This document shows, one piece after another, positions 1-12,511 of a DNA stretch of 64,000 bases. The notes under the pieces are model-generated. The model searched no databases. It was not told where the DNA came from and saw only the letters and a list, made by a program, of their open reading frames with translations. Source of the stretch: Selaginella tamariscina (taxonomy: Eukaryota > Streptophyta > Lycopodiopsida > Selaginellales > Selaginellaceae); contig PUQB01000556.1 of assembly GCA_003024785.1 (NCBI GenBank), positions 62,001 through 126,000 of the forward strand, in the 5' to 3' direction. How positions within the stretch are numbered: the stretch's first letter is position 1; the number at the start of each line of letters is the position of its first letter. The translations under genes were made by a program, and so were the position numbers.

Positions 1-1708
1 GACATGGACATGCAGTTCATTGTTGGGCGTGTGATAAGGTTGGACACACGTATCGGCACTATCAACGGGTTCCCAATTGGCATCCCCATTTCCAGGGTGG
101 AGGCCTTGGTGTCAACAATGTCCGATTCTGTACCATCAGCAGTTGCTGTGCTTGATGTTCAGTGTTCGCAGAATGCAGAGTTAAATTTGCCGTCTTTGGA
201 TGAGGTTTAAGAAACCGTGGATTCGAAGGCTTCGTGATGGGTTTGAGAATCCTGCATCACTTGCTGATGACTTGCCTTTTAAGCATTTACATTTGCAATA
301 TCGCATTCAGGACGACCTTCTTTATTTTGTGGGGACTGATCAAAATAATTATTTGCAGTTGGTAGTGCCTTCGGTCTTCATTCCATGCTTCCTCCATGCT
401 TACTATGACTCTCTTATTCTTAGCGGGCACATGGGACATCGTCGGGTGATGAAGAAGTTGCACAGATCTTTCTATTAGTCGGAGTTGCGAGGAGATGTGA
501 TTCGGTATGTGCGTAGCTGTGTGTGGTGCCAAACTAAAAATACTCCCCCGTGTGCTTCGGAAGGATGGTTAGAGTCAATTGCAGTCTTTCGTCTATTTGA
601 GTTAGTAACATTTGATTTGATGAGACCTTTTCTGTGGTCAACTGCTGGTAATGAGTACGTTATTATTGCTTTTGACTACCTAACTCGTTGGGTAGAAGTT
701 AGTGCTCTTGCTAGTGCGACTGCTTCTGCTGTTGGTCAATTTCTCCTTAATCGGGTCGTGTTTCAACATTTTTTTCCGGAGCAAATTCTCTCGGACAATG
801 GTCCGGCATTTATGGCTGAGGCATTTCATGTTTTGACGTCTCTACTAGGGATACGCCACACTTTCACAAGTGCTTATCATCCTCAGACAGATGGTTTGGT
901 GGAACGGCTCGTCAAAACCTTCAAGGGGATGATTACGAAGTATGTAAACTTTTAACATTTGGATTGGGATGGTTATTTGTCGTCTCTCCGATATGCTTAT
1001 GTCACTGGAATACAAAATTCCATTGGTACTTCCCCATATAAGCTCTTGTATGGTCATGACCCGATGTTGCCGACGGAGTTGGGTTTGCTTAGCACGAGCT
1101 GTTGATGGTCGTGGGATCGATATCTAACAAGCATTCTTCCATTGGTTTGTGCGGAGTCAGCAGAACACTTGGGCTGCGTATAAGTAGGATAACAACAACG
1201 CTACAACTTGCACCATCGTCTTCTTACGGAGCACAAGGTTGATGAACTAGTGTTGATTCGTTTTCCCAAGCTTATGGTATGTGATTTAATTAAAAGTCTC
1301 CTTCCTCAGTGGAAAGGACCATATCGAGTGCTACGGCAAGTAGGGCTACAGGTTTATGAGGTTTGGCACGACATTTAACCCGATTCTCCAGAGATTGTAC
1401 ACATGCAACGATTGAAGCATTTTGTGCAACAGAAACAAGTTGTGCCGCTTATAAATTCACCAGTGCTTCATCCTGATGTTCCTCCAGATCCGGGCCCATC
1501 TACCAAAGAACCCTAACCAACTTACATCCTTCTGAAAGGAGGGGATGGTGTAAGATCCATGTGTACTATGCATATGTATATACTATTATTAGCATAATGG
1601 GTTTTGATAACCGTCGGATTGATTTCAATCTATATCACTCGCTCTTGTATATAAGTTAGGGTTCTTGAACTAATGGAGATACACATTTTTATATTCTGAG
1701 TTCTCACA
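1..1708 (+). mobile_element. Ty3/gypsy LTR retrotransposon, 3' part (cut by window edge)
   Basis: The stretch holds the end of a pol region: a zinc-binding integrase N-terminus near 480-550, then an integrase core near 620-950 with the typical SDNGPAF and YHPQTDG motifs. A purine-rich tract just before 1549 and a short LTR at 1549-1708 follow. The family is Ty3/gypsy by the order and integrase motifs. It is a broken fossil with several breaks. The same family enters again at 61302, where the LTR and the integrase tail are clearly alike. No age can be given because only one LTR of this copy is visible. Confidence 0.85.
1549..1708 (+). repeat. 3' LTR of the edge Ty3/gypsy element
   Basis: Begins TGTAAGATCC and ends TCTCACA, about 160 bp. 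It is preceded by a purine tract and matches the 150 bp LTR at 61302-61451 over its whole length, including the shared phrase around TATATAAGTTAGG. Confidence 0.8.
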
Positions 1709-2428
1709 ATTTTAAATTTATTTTGTTTGAATTAACCAAGGTTTAGTAAAACATCACCAAGTTCTGAAGTTATCAGTTTAATGATATATTATTTAAACCT
1801 TTAATAAATTTACAAGTATAAGTTATTAAATGTTAGAATCTATAAATTAATGTCCATAGAATGAACTCCATAGATAAAAAAAGAAGACATACCATTTCTG
1901 CCTTAGCTCTGGCTTCTTCTCTGTCTTCTTCATTCTTAGAGCCTAGAAACAGGGGCGATGAAATTTAACTTTGGAATTGAAAAATTAAACTGAAATTAAA
2001 CTGTGGTGTAATATATAAACTTGTAATTTTATTAATTTCAATTAGAATATTTGAGGTATCCTATGTTACTCTATATTAAATATTATATACAAGTGCTTAA
2101 AAAATCTTGAAAACAATACTTCATAGAAGTTTTCGATTTATGCTATTATATAGTTTATATAAATCTACATAAAATACAGAATATTCTACCATCAGATTCC
2201 AGTGGTTGTGTATGCAGCGGGGAGAAAGTCTATATATGTATCTATATAATATGTATTATAATATATTACTTAATGTGGTGTACAAAGGCACAGATAAACT
2301 CACCATGTTGGAGTGTTGATTATCCAAGGCTCATAGGATCCAAGAAGTGCATTATATGTATTGGATGGACACACACATGCACGTTAGAATTGAGTACACG
2401 TTTATCTGTTTGTATGTGTGTGTGTGTC

Positions 2429-2470
<42 letters not shown>

Positions 2471-2858
2471 AGGGGTGCATGTGATATTTGTTAAGGAAAG
2501 CACATGCGCACACACACACATGCAGTAACTTTTTTTGCGTTTGAGCACAGCAATTACAAAATGCATATTTTTCTGCATGACTCTAGTAAAAAGCCAATAC
2601 ATTTCAGGTTGGCATAGCAACGGGGAAGTGTATATCAGACGTGTGGATATTAAAATGCCTTCTTAACACCTCTCTCTCTCTCATGCACATCCCGTAAGAG
2701 CACATGTTTAATATATACAGACACGAATGTACACACCACGGACATTCACGTACAAACATCCACGTTTCTAAGCAGTATAAATATAGGTAATTGAATATAC
2801 ATGTTATATATGAAATAATTTTAAACATTATTAAAAGTATTCAAACATGTATATTCAT

Positions 2859-3204
2859 ACGGATCTCGCTGGCGGAGAGAATTTTTCTTGTTCGGTTCAG
2901 ATTTGAGACATCCGTGAGCAGCCTCTGCCACTGTGATTCGTGAAGCATCCACGTGTCAGCCATTGTGTTAAGACGGATCTTGCTGGCGGAGAGAATTTTT
3001 CTTGTTCGTTCAGATTTGTTTTGTTTGGTTGGTGATGAATAAATTACCATGTGGTCAAAATAATATTGTAATGTGGTAAACATTATATGTGATCTCAACA
3101 ACTTTATTTGTTCGGTGAGTCAACTCATCTGCTCTAACATGTGACACCACCCTTATCCGCCTCTGCATTGTGACTCGTGAAGCATCCACGTGTCAGCCAG
3201 CCTC
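2859..3204 (+). repeat. 114-bp direct duplication, second copy interrupted
   Basis: The unit starting ACGGATCTCGCTGGCGGAG at 2859 begins again at 2973. The second copy stops near 3018 and its tail (GTGACTCGTGAAGCATCCACG) reappears near 3168, so about 145 bp of unrelated AT-rich sequence lies inside it. Confidence 0.7.
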
Positions 3205-6200
3205 ATTCGGTATACCACCACCTAGTACAACACATTAGATCGCTTTGTGTGTGTGTGTGTGTGTGTGAGTGAGAGAGAGAGAGAGATGACATATCTTTAC
3301 AAGCATATGCTAGTACGTCCAGACATGCATGCAGTCTGTATGTCCCTTTGCAAATATATATACATATACACTCTCCTAATACACAACACATTATACATAT
3401 GGTATACGAGTATGGCTAGCTAACGCGTAACAATTTGTGTAGATGTAAGTTCTAGAATTCTGAAACAATAATAAGTGTCGTGTAAAAGGTAAACGTACTA
3501 GATCATGGCCTCATGATGTACGTACGCACTGGACCACAATACAGCAAATTCACCTACGTACATAACTTTGAATCCTCTCTCTTCACACGCACAACCTTTT
3601 TTCTCTCCAGCGTAGCTGCTAACATGTGCACGACAAGCTAGAGGTGACTGTCTAACATGTAAGAGGTGCCATGAAGATAATGGTTTAGAGACACGGTTTA
3701 ACCATGTGTCTAAATGGCGTGTTCCACTCCGGATTCTCAGTTCGTAGGAATCCGCACGTGGCATAGAAAACAAACCGCTCAGGGTAAGGAATGGACCCCT
3801 GCCGATTCCACCATGCGAAGACAGCTCGGCTATGGTGGAATCCGGAGGGGGTTCCGTTCCAAGAAGTAAGAAACTATAACAGGACACTTGATTCAACATT
3901 CCCGAAGAATCAACCTGTCATGTGTCCATCATGAACGGGATGCGCTCGTGAGGTTGTCCATAACCCTCGTTATCCCGCCATGGCCACCTGAATTGAGCAG
4001 GTTATGCCACGTGGAAAAGTTTATACTAAATATATGGCATTGCAATAGTAGTGTACTGGCTCCGTTTGAAGAGTTACGGACAATAAAATAATTTCATCCT
4101 ACGGATAGAAATGTTTGGATCAACATAACAAGCAAGATTCAGGTGGTTATGGATGCATCACGCTGGAGGGCGACCAGAAGATCCGACTCCAATCGGCCTA
4201 CATATAGGAACCTAAAAATTAATTTTTAAAAAAAATATTATATTAATATCTCATCTTATAAACTGTTCATGTACATGGAAATAATATAATTTTTTTGAAA
4301 TGACAGGTTTTTTGTTATGACACTGGTAAAGACCAGCTTTGAATGATAAAAGAAGTCAACCTTTGTTTTTGCCAATAATAGAAGGAGGTATCCGGGGTCA
4401 GCCTCTAGTTTGCACATTTCCTTGCGTGTTAGTCCACAGCCAGAGTGTCTGGCTGCGGCTCTGGAAAGACAACGCCAAGCCACGCCAGACTCTCACACTG
4501 ACTCAAGCGAGCACAGGAAGCTGGTCAGCATAAGTCCTTTTCAGAATGGAAAGGAGGACCCAAGACATGGTTCTACATACTATCTACAAACCAGGCTGCA
4601 GATGAGCCCGAGTTACGCAGGCTACTGACTAAGCTCAAGCACTCAGACTAACCTCCAAGCTGCCTCGCTTGTGAGATGCTTGTGAGGTTAAAAATAATAA
4701 CAAAAATAAATCAAAGGCTAGGATTAAATCTTATTTTGAAATTAAATAAATTAATTAAAATATTTGATTCATGAATAATTACATATAAGTTAGTGAAACA
4801 TATAGTATTTTCATTTGTAAGAATAAAGAAAACTTCATTATGTATGCATGTAACATTTATATATGTTCCTAACTACACAAAACTCAGTAATTATAAATTA
4901 TAATAAATTAAAATGTTAATCTTACCAAGTTAATTTCAAAGCAAACTTGTGAAGATATATATATGTACACACATATTTCTAAATTTACAAACACACATAT
5001 ATAGAATACATATTAAAGTATGCATATGTGCATTACATACATACACACATATATTTATGTATACATGAGCATTATGTAAATTTACTTACATATTTCATGT
5101 CATTTTATTAATATTAACACTCACAACTATATATGAGTATATTCTAAACTTATATTTGTAATAAAATTGTAAAACATGAAGTGAAAACAAACTTCTTTTT
5201 ATAATAAATAATTATTGTTTAAATTAGTTCAAGCTCTTTTTATATGGATATTTCTAGAATATGCTAGAGTTATGCTAAAATATGCTGAATATATTTTACA
5301 ATAACAATAAGCTGGCAGCAGACCCCAATTTGTGCAAAAATTAAGTATAAACAATATATATAATATTACATAATATAATATGTATTATATATATATAATA
5401 TACATAATCATAAAAAGTTATATATATGTACACACATATAATAAAATATTTATAATCATATATGCACACACACACACACATCTACACATAACACACATAA
5501 TAAAAATTGACACAGATATACTGTGTACATATAATAATTTACTTACAATAGTGTCAATAAAACTAGCTGTAAAAGTTCCATGATTATAGTTTGGCTTGTA
5601 AAAGAAATATAAATAAGTATATATATAATTATTACTTTATAATGTATTTACTAATAGAAATATCTAAGTCTAGTTAAAACTCTCAATTTTGACATCTTGA
5701 AGTATGTTAATTTTTAAATTGCAATCACTGTCTCCAAAATAATAAATATTCTTAATAATTATTTCAAACTTGTTAATGTGGATAATATTGTAAAAGCTCC
5801 GCATATCGTTCATAAATTAATAAATTATTAATAATCATTATTGTATATGCACATCCATTGGAACTTACCACATCGTAATAATAATTTTATAAGTTGGTGC
5901 ATTAGCATCGTTCCTTGTAGTTATTTCATATATGTAAATAGAAAAAAAAAATTTAAAAAAACAAATATAGTATTACACCCACAAACACACACATACTCAT
6001 TTTATGCGTAAAAATGAAAAAATTTCTTATTTCTTAATAAATCATATGATTTAACAAGAAAGTTATACATTTTCTTCTTCAAAAAACTCATCTAACTTTG
6101 GTGCTTTGTGTTTGTTGATCCCCTTGTAAAAGAAATTAGAAAGATATAATGGATGCCTAGAGAAAACATGGTCTCCCAATCAAAAAGACCAGCATGTTTT

Positions 6201-6235
6201 ATCCCGCGCATAGGGACCGAGTGAAGGCCCTGGGC

Positions 6236-6253
6236 GGCGGGATTAATCCCGCC
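6236..6253. other. Perfect 18-bp palindrome in a GC-rich island
   Basis: GGCGGGATTAATCCCGCC reads the same on both strands and stands in a small GC-rich patch inside AT-rich DNA. The half site resembles an E2F-type TCCCGCC core. No gene start is recognisable nearby, so a regulatory role is only a guess. Confidence 0.4.
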
Positions 6254-6591
6254 GAGTCTTCAATGCCACATCTTAACACTCCATCCTGACCAGTCTTATA
6301 TAACTTTCCTCCCACAAAAGAATAACATCATGTCCTCACGACAAATAAGTAAAAAAAAGAATTTTAAAAATTTTACCTATCTAACTACTATTAAAGAGCA
6401 TTCATTTGATATGAAAATTTATTAAAACAACACTACTTATATATATAAATACAATACATTGCATTTAGTCACTTTATTAAATATAGAAGCTATATTTAGG
6501 ATTAGTATATTAATATAATCTGAAGGTATATAATAAAATATATTCTTATAATATATACCACTTTAATATTAATTACTACCATTGGGAGAGG

Positions 6592-6779
6592 TGTGAATAT
6601 TAAATATGATTCGATTAGGTCTAACTCATACAAGGCATTTATACTAGGTGACCATGCCACGATTAGCACTCCCATATTAGTTGGCACCCAGATTAGTGTA
6701 AGTAAATCTAAACCACATGGTGCCTCCATGGTAGAGTCTACGTGGCATATATATTGTGTATATACCATGGAACCTTACA
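6592..6779 (-). repeat. LTR of the outer element, left copy (3' LTR)
   Basis: 188 bp. It shares long blocks with 15083-15289, including GATTCGATTAGGTCT and GTAGAGTCTACGTGGCATAT-like segments. Ends fit the TG...CA rule when read on the minus strand. Confidence 0.75.
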
Positions 6780-7396
6780 TCATCCCCCTCTCAAGACTCA
6801 GACTTCTACCTATCGAGGTTGTCCTCCTCCAAGGATGAGTATCCGCTAGTGGAATGGTAAGAGCCAACACATATGTGCGACATGTTGTGACTCCCGAATG
6901 CCATCATGACACTTCAAGCGATACACTTGCGTCCCCAATTGTTCTTCAACACTTCATGGTCCAACCCATCATGGTTGAAGCCCTATTGTATGTGTTTGAT
7001 CCCCTAGCCTTGGAAACTTAACGAGAACCAAATCTCCCACTTGATATTGAGGTGGCAGTCGATGTCATTGATTGTAAGTTTGAAGTTGATACTCTTGTGC
7101 CCAGGTTAATTGTTCTCCACCTTGAGCATACAATAGAGGAAGGATTTGGTTCAAATGCTCCAACCACATATGTCCATCCATATACCGGGCCTCTTGAGGA
7201 GTGATGCCAACTATCGGCGGCAACACTAGTTCATGACAATATAAAGCTTTGAATAGGGAAATCCCCGTTGACTTGTGGGGGGCTAAAACATAAGCGAACT
7301 GAGATATGGAAGTAACATATCCTAATCCGTATGGTCAGGACTTACATACTTGGCAAGCATAACTTTGAAAGTTTTTCAATCACTCCATCAAACCAT

Positions 7397-8158
7397 TGTC
7401 AAGCCACGATCCAGGAACAAGGAAGAGAGCAGAATTCTGAGGACAAGGGAGCTTGACTCAGGAGCAAGACAAGGAGCATGATAAGAACTGGAGCAAGATA
7501 GTAGGACAAGGAGCAAGATAGTAGAACAAGGAGCAAGATAGGAACTGGAGTAGGATAGCAATACAAGGAGCAGGATAGGAAATGGAGCAGGATAGCAGGA
7601 CAAGGAGCTAGATAGTAGAACAAGGAGCTAGATAGGAACTGGAGCAGGATAGCAGGACTAAGAGTAGAACAGGAACTAGAAACTCAAGAGTAGGACAAGG
7701 CGCAGGATAGGAACCAGGAACTCAGGAGTCATGAGTAGGACAGGATCCAGGAGTAAGACGGGAGCATGACAGGATCCAGAAGCAAGACAGGAACATGATA
7801 AGATCCGAAAGCAAGACAGGAGCAGGACAAGAAGGCGCAGGACAGGATCCAGAAGCAAGACAGGAACAGGACAGGATCCGGGAGCGAGACAAGAGCAGGA
7901 GGCAAGGAGCAAGACACGAACAAGAATGATCATAAAATGACTGGTGTTGATAGTAACTGATTGTATAACAATTAGGTCGGAGCTTTTATGCTCACAACTC
8001 CAAGAGCTAATCTAGGCATGAGTGCTAAAAGTGGTTGCATGCATGCAGAGGCTAAGATGAGTCCACATGTCCCTTATCCTCTAGGCATGTTATGTGGCAT
8101 ATCCTGTAGGCATATCCTGTATTCGGAATCCTGTATCCTGTATCGGGTCGTGATAACA
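7397..8158 (-). repeat. 3' LTR of element A, with GA-rich minisatellite
   Basis: About 762 bp, bounded by TGTCAAG and GTGATAACA in plus-strand reading. Roughly 7430-7925 is made of short degenerate units around AGGAGCAAGACAGGA and ACAGGATCCGG. The same array recurs in the other LTRs of this family. Confidence 0.8.
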
Positions 8159-8503
8159 CCTCCTCCCTAAAGACGAGTTTCACGAGTCTTGGGACCTAAT
8201 TTAGTAGGATAATGCCATTGGAAAGCAGCAACCTTGGAAGAAGCATGGAGTAAGTTGGATGCAGATTCCCAAGTGCGATCAGTAGGCAAATAACCTTTCC
8301 AATCCACCAAGTATTGAAGTTAGCAGTGATGAAGATGAGAATCAAGGATGGCTGCAACTTCGTACTCAAGTTCATTGTCAATGACCACAGGAGGGGAAGG
8401 AAAAGAAGCACGACTAGGAAGAGAAGAAGGATGATACGGCTCCAACAAGGAGGTGTGAAACATAGGATGAAGTTTCACCGTAGATAGTACTCGAGTCTGA
8501 AAG

Positions 8504-9425
8504 CTACAGGTTTGACCTTCGCCACAATCCTGTAAGGGCCCAATCGTTAAAAATCCAACTTAGAAGAAGGCATGTTGGTGCAAATATGTCGACGAAGAAG
8601 CCACACAAGATCACCAATCTTGTATGCAGGTGCCGGCTGACGGTGAGCATCAGCATGATGCTTGTATCGTTTCTGTGTCTGCTAAAGATGAACCCGAAGA
8701 TCATCCTGTACCTGACAAAGATGCTGGAGACGATCCTGTACTGCAGAAGCGGAAGAAGGAGAAGCTGGAGGAGCAAAGTCAAAACGTGGATGGTGGCCTG
8801 TAAGAGCAAAGAAAGGTGTCTGGCATGTAGATGCGTGAACGGAGTTGTTGTAGGCAAACTCCGCCATTGGAAGAAGTTCCAACTAGTAACTGATGAAGCA
8901 ACGAAGATACTGTTCCAAGGTCTGAATTGTGCGTTCTGATTGCCCATCAGTTTGCAGATGATATCCTGAAGAAAGATCTGTTTTAACCTGTAGACTCTGA
9001 AGAAACTCTCGCCAAAACTTGGACATGAATTATGGACCTCGATCGGAAACAATGCTCTCAGGAAGATCATGATGTCAGAACACTTCACGGATCACCAACT
9101 CAGCAATTGTCTGACATGTAGTTGTCTTGTTGCAGGGTAGGAAATGAGCCTGCTTGGTGAAATGGTCAACCACCACAAGAACTGTATTGAATCCACGAGA
9201 AAGAGGAAGATCTGTGAGGAAATCCATAGAAATGGATCTTCAAGGAGCAGAAGGAACAGAAAGAGGACGAAGAAGACCAGAGGATGCATGACGAGGCATC
9301 TTCAACCTGTTACAGGTGTCACAGCTCCGTACAAACCTTTTCACAAAACCTCGCAACCCAGGCCACCAATAGTTGCGAGTCACCAACTTCACTATCTTGG
9401 CTGTCATGTAGCCGGGGTATCATGA
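8504..9425 (-). pseudogene. Integrase region of element A
   Basis: On the minus strand the zinc-finger CDTCNR phrase, the core and a C-terminal stretch of a gypsy integrase are recognisable. The same integrase is present on the plus strand at 12660-13660, in the facing copy. The region is broken and is described only as a part of the fossil element. Confidence 0.7.
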
Positions 9426-9670
9426 TAATCCTGTACCACACGAGTCCTGGAAACACTAACATGAACGTACAGGACCTTCCCGGTACAGAGTCCATCCTAT
9501 CTAGTCAACAACTTGTAGTCTGAACAGGAACTGGAGGAAGAGGAACTTGCAATGTCAGGACTAATGTGTGAGAACACATTCTTTGCCAAGTTATCTGTAG
9601 CCAACTGCGAACGAATGTCCTGTAGAAGTGTTGAATCTGCTGGAGCCTAATGAACCTGTAGTGCTGATGA

Positions 9671-10195
9671 ACTGAAAGGAGGTGAATCTTGTCGAGGAGG
9701 AACCTTTGACATTGATACAGGATTGGAAGAACCTTGTACAAAATCTGCAAACTTATAAGAGTGGAGAAAACTTGCAGATGTGCTGAGGAACTAACATGAG
9801 GTGAATCCTGTCGAGGAGTCTTCAACACTGATATAGGATTGGAAGAACCCTGTACAGGTGTGAATGCACAGGAGTGAGGAGAGCCTGAGAATGTGCTGAG
9901 AACTGACAAGAGGTGGATCCTGTTGAGGAGGAACCTTCGACACTGATACAGGATTGGAAGAACCCTGTATAAGAATCCGCAAACTTACAGAAGTGGAAAA
10001 AGCCTGCGGATGTGCTGAGGAATGACATGAGGTGAATTTTGTCGAGGAGGAGTCTTCGACACTGATATAGGATTGGAAGAACCCTGTATAGGAATTCGCG
10101 AATTTACAAGAGTGGAGAAAGCCTGCGGATGTGCTGAGGAACTGACATGAAGTAATCCTGTCGAGGAGGAGTCTTCAACACTGATACAGAAATAG
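9671..10195 (-). repeat. Tandem array, about 4.4 units of about 119 bp
   Basis: Units share ATAGGATTGGAAGAACCCTG and GATGTGCTGAGGAA and recur near 9671, 9790, 9905, 10022 and 10141 in plus-strand coordinates. The array lies after the protease-like part of element A on the minus strand. It is unusual internal sequence for a gypsy element. Confidence 0.8.
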
Positions 10196-10805
10196 GCACG
10201 GTCAATCCTGGAGCTTGTACTGCCTTAGACACTAAGGACATATCCTGCAAGTAGGAAGGTACAGGATTGATCTTGGTTGCTGGAGAGGAAAACGTGAGCG
10301 TCCTAGACCTCCAGTCGATTTGCAGATTTGTAACCACGAACCATGGCATACCCAAAATGATGGGAGTCGACTGAGTCTTGATCAAGTTGAAGAAAATTGA
10401 ATAGTTGAATGCGCCATGACTGCAAGAGAAAGGTGTGGTAGCATGAGTAACTGCGCCTGAAGCAATTAGACGACCATCGGCCACCTCTATAGGAACTGCA
10501 CGCTTTAACTTCACCACCGGAATGCCATGCTGAGTTGCAAAAGTGTCATCCATGAAGCATGCATTTGCACTAGTGTCTAATAGGGCAAACTCCTTGAGCT
10601 CTCGATTGTTGAGGCGAATGTGTATAGGAAACTTGAGTGATGAAATGGTATGAGCAACACCAATGGAGCCTGCACCTACGTCCAACTTCGCGGTTCCTAG
10701 ACAGAGTGGACATTGAACTTCGGCTTGAACTTCACGCGTCTTGAACTTTCTGGCTTTAGTAGGACATTTTGCCACCTTGTGTCCTACTTCACCACATATA
10801 AGCAT
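10104..10805 (-). pseudogene. Zinc-knuckle and protease-like region of element A
   Basis: A CGEVGHKVAKC zinc-knuckle-like phrase near the start is followed by a retropepsin-like domain with a LLDTSA-type active-site loop and an ILGMPW phrase. This is the typical gag-end/protease order of Ty3/gypsy elements. Part of a broken element. Confidence 0.7.
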
Positions 10806-11077
10806 AAGTTCTCACTGCGGCGACTTGCTTCTCAGCAGTAAAAAGTGAGCCACGCTTGTATTTCTCAACCTCCATAGCAGAAGGTGTCGCAGGAACATGT
10901 ACCACAGCTGTAGGATTGATTTGCAGGAACTACTGACGGGATTTTTCCTGACGACGCTTGAATAAATGGTTGTCACAGCGAACGGCCTGTTGCATGATCT
11001 CTGCTAAGGTCTAGGCATTTGGTAACGTAAGGAGAAGGTCCTTCATGTCATCCCTCAACCCAAAACAAAATGCTCGA

Positions 11078-11645
11078 TCAATGCAGTTTCGTCCCATGGA
11101 ACGTTCGTGCAAAGTTGATGAAATTCGGATGCATATACAGAAGCTGATCGGGATCCTTGTGTGAGCTTGCGTAACTTCGTGCATGCGAATGGTACTTATC
11201 AGGATTTTCAAAGCAGGCTTCAAAGGCAGCCACGAATCCTTCAAAGTCTTCCATCAAAGGGTCGTCACGCTCCAGCAAAGGGGCAACCCAAGCCCGTGGA
11301 GATTCAACTAGTAGAGATGCCAAAAGGCCAACCTTTTGTGCATCAGTCGAGTAGCGGCGTGGTTGCATGCGGATCAAAAGCCTAATCTGATTTAGGAAAC
11401 CTTGAAAATCGGCACGATTACCACTGAACTTCTCTGGCATGCTGATTTTTGGCTCTGACGAAGAGTTCGATGGAGAGGAAACCACGATGCTTGAGAAAGA
11501 GCTTGCGTAGCAGCTTGGAGGATGCATCAGCAGCTGCATGTGCTGCGTTAGTGGAACCTTGCAAACTTGTGACCACTTGGCGCAAAGTGGCCAGCTCATG
11601 AAGTAACATTTGATGCTTGCGTTGAAATTGCTCAAAAACAGCCAT
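11078..11645 (-). pseudogene. Gag-like region of element A
   Basis: Minus-strand coding stretch directly after the 5' LTR, with the capsid-like RADFQGFLNQIRL and DDPLMEDFEGFV phrases found in plant Ty3/gypsy gag. Part of a broken element. Confidence 0.65.
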
Positions 11646-11740
11646 GATTTATGAAAGAAAAAGGAGGAAACGAAGGAAAAGAATCAAGGGAAAAAAAGTA
11701 GCTAGGAAACGGAGAGCTATGAAAGGAGTTACTATCAAAC

Positions 11741-12511
11741 TGTCAAGTCACGATCTAGGAACAAGGAAAAGAGCAGGATTCTGAGGACAAGGGAGCTTGA
11801 CTTAGGAGCAGGACAAGGACAGGATAAGAACTGGAGCAGGATAGCAGGACAAGGAGCAATAGGAACCGGAGCAGGATAGCAATACAAGGAGCAGAATAGG
11901 AAATGGAGCAGGATAGCAGGACAAGGAGCTGGATAAGAACTGGAGTAAGATAGCAGACAAGGAGCTGGATAGGAACCGGAGCAAGATAGCAAGACTAAAA
12001 GCAGGACATGAACTAGGAACTCAGGAGTAGGACAAGGTGCAAGATAGGAACCAGGAACTCAGGAGTCATGAGTAGGACAGGATCTAGGAGTAAGACGGGA
12101 GCAGGACAAGATCTAGGAGCAAGACAAGAACAAGATAGGATCCGGGAGCAAAACAGGAGCAGGACAGGAAGGCGCAAGACAGGATCCAGAAGCAAGACAG
12201 GAACATGACAGGATCCGGGAGTGAGACAAGGAGCAAGATAAGAACAAGAATGATCATAAAATGATTGGTGTTGATAATAACTAATTGTACAACAATTAGG
12301 TCGGAGCTTTTATCTCACAACTCCAAGAGTTAATCTAGGCATGAGTGCTAAAAGTGGTTGCATGCATCTAAAAGTGGTTGCATGCATGCAGAGGCTAAGA
12401 TGAGTCCACATGTCCCTTATCCTCTAGGCATATCATGTGGCATATCTTGTAGGAATTCCTGTAACCCGTATCCTGTATCCGGAATTCTGTACCCTGTATC
12501 GAGTCGTGACA
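11741..12511 (-). repeat. 5' LTR of element A, also borders element B
   Basis: About 771 bp, bounded by TGTCAAG and GTCGTGACA in plus-strand reading, with the same GA-rich array as 7397-8158. It directly adjoins the plus-strand pol sequence of element B at 12512. Confidence 0.8.

Larger units (their letters stand above)
1709..6591. other. AT-rich intergenic stretch, no gene seen
   Basis: About 4.9 kb. Open frames here are short and follow microsatellites: TG/TA/GA runs near 2415-2472, TG/GA near 3247-3286, and CA near 5466-5480. Higher-GC islands at 3690-4010, 4370-4690 and 6180-6290 look like decayed repeats that I cannot name. No splice-linked or family-like coding sequence was recognised on either strand. 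Confidence 0.6.
7397..12511 (-). mobile_element. Inner Ty3/gypsy element A (minus strand)
   Basis: Two long LTRs in the same orientation (7397-8158 and 11741-12511) enclose, on the minus strand, a gag-like region near 11078-11645, a zinc-knuckle and aspartic-protease-like region near 10104-10805, a set of tandem repeats, and an integrase region near 8500-9425. I did not recognise the remaining pol domains. The order and integrase motifs indicate Ty3/gypsy. It is a fossil with multiple breaks. Its two LTRs are similar but differ by many substitutions and indels, so it is not recent. Confidence 0.75.

Noticed and set aside
3498-3899. 133-codon minus-strand frame
   Set aside because: No recognisable domain, no splice partners and it lies in repeat-like intergenic DNA; an 11-bp inverted repeat (GATTCCACCAT) falls inside it.
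4370-4690. Possible SINE in a GC-richer island
   Set aside because: No A and B box pair and no poly-A tail at a defined end.
7399-7933. Leu/Ser/Pro-rich open frames in the GA minisatellite
   Set aside because: Low-complexity translation of a repeat inside an LTR, with no start context or family likeness.
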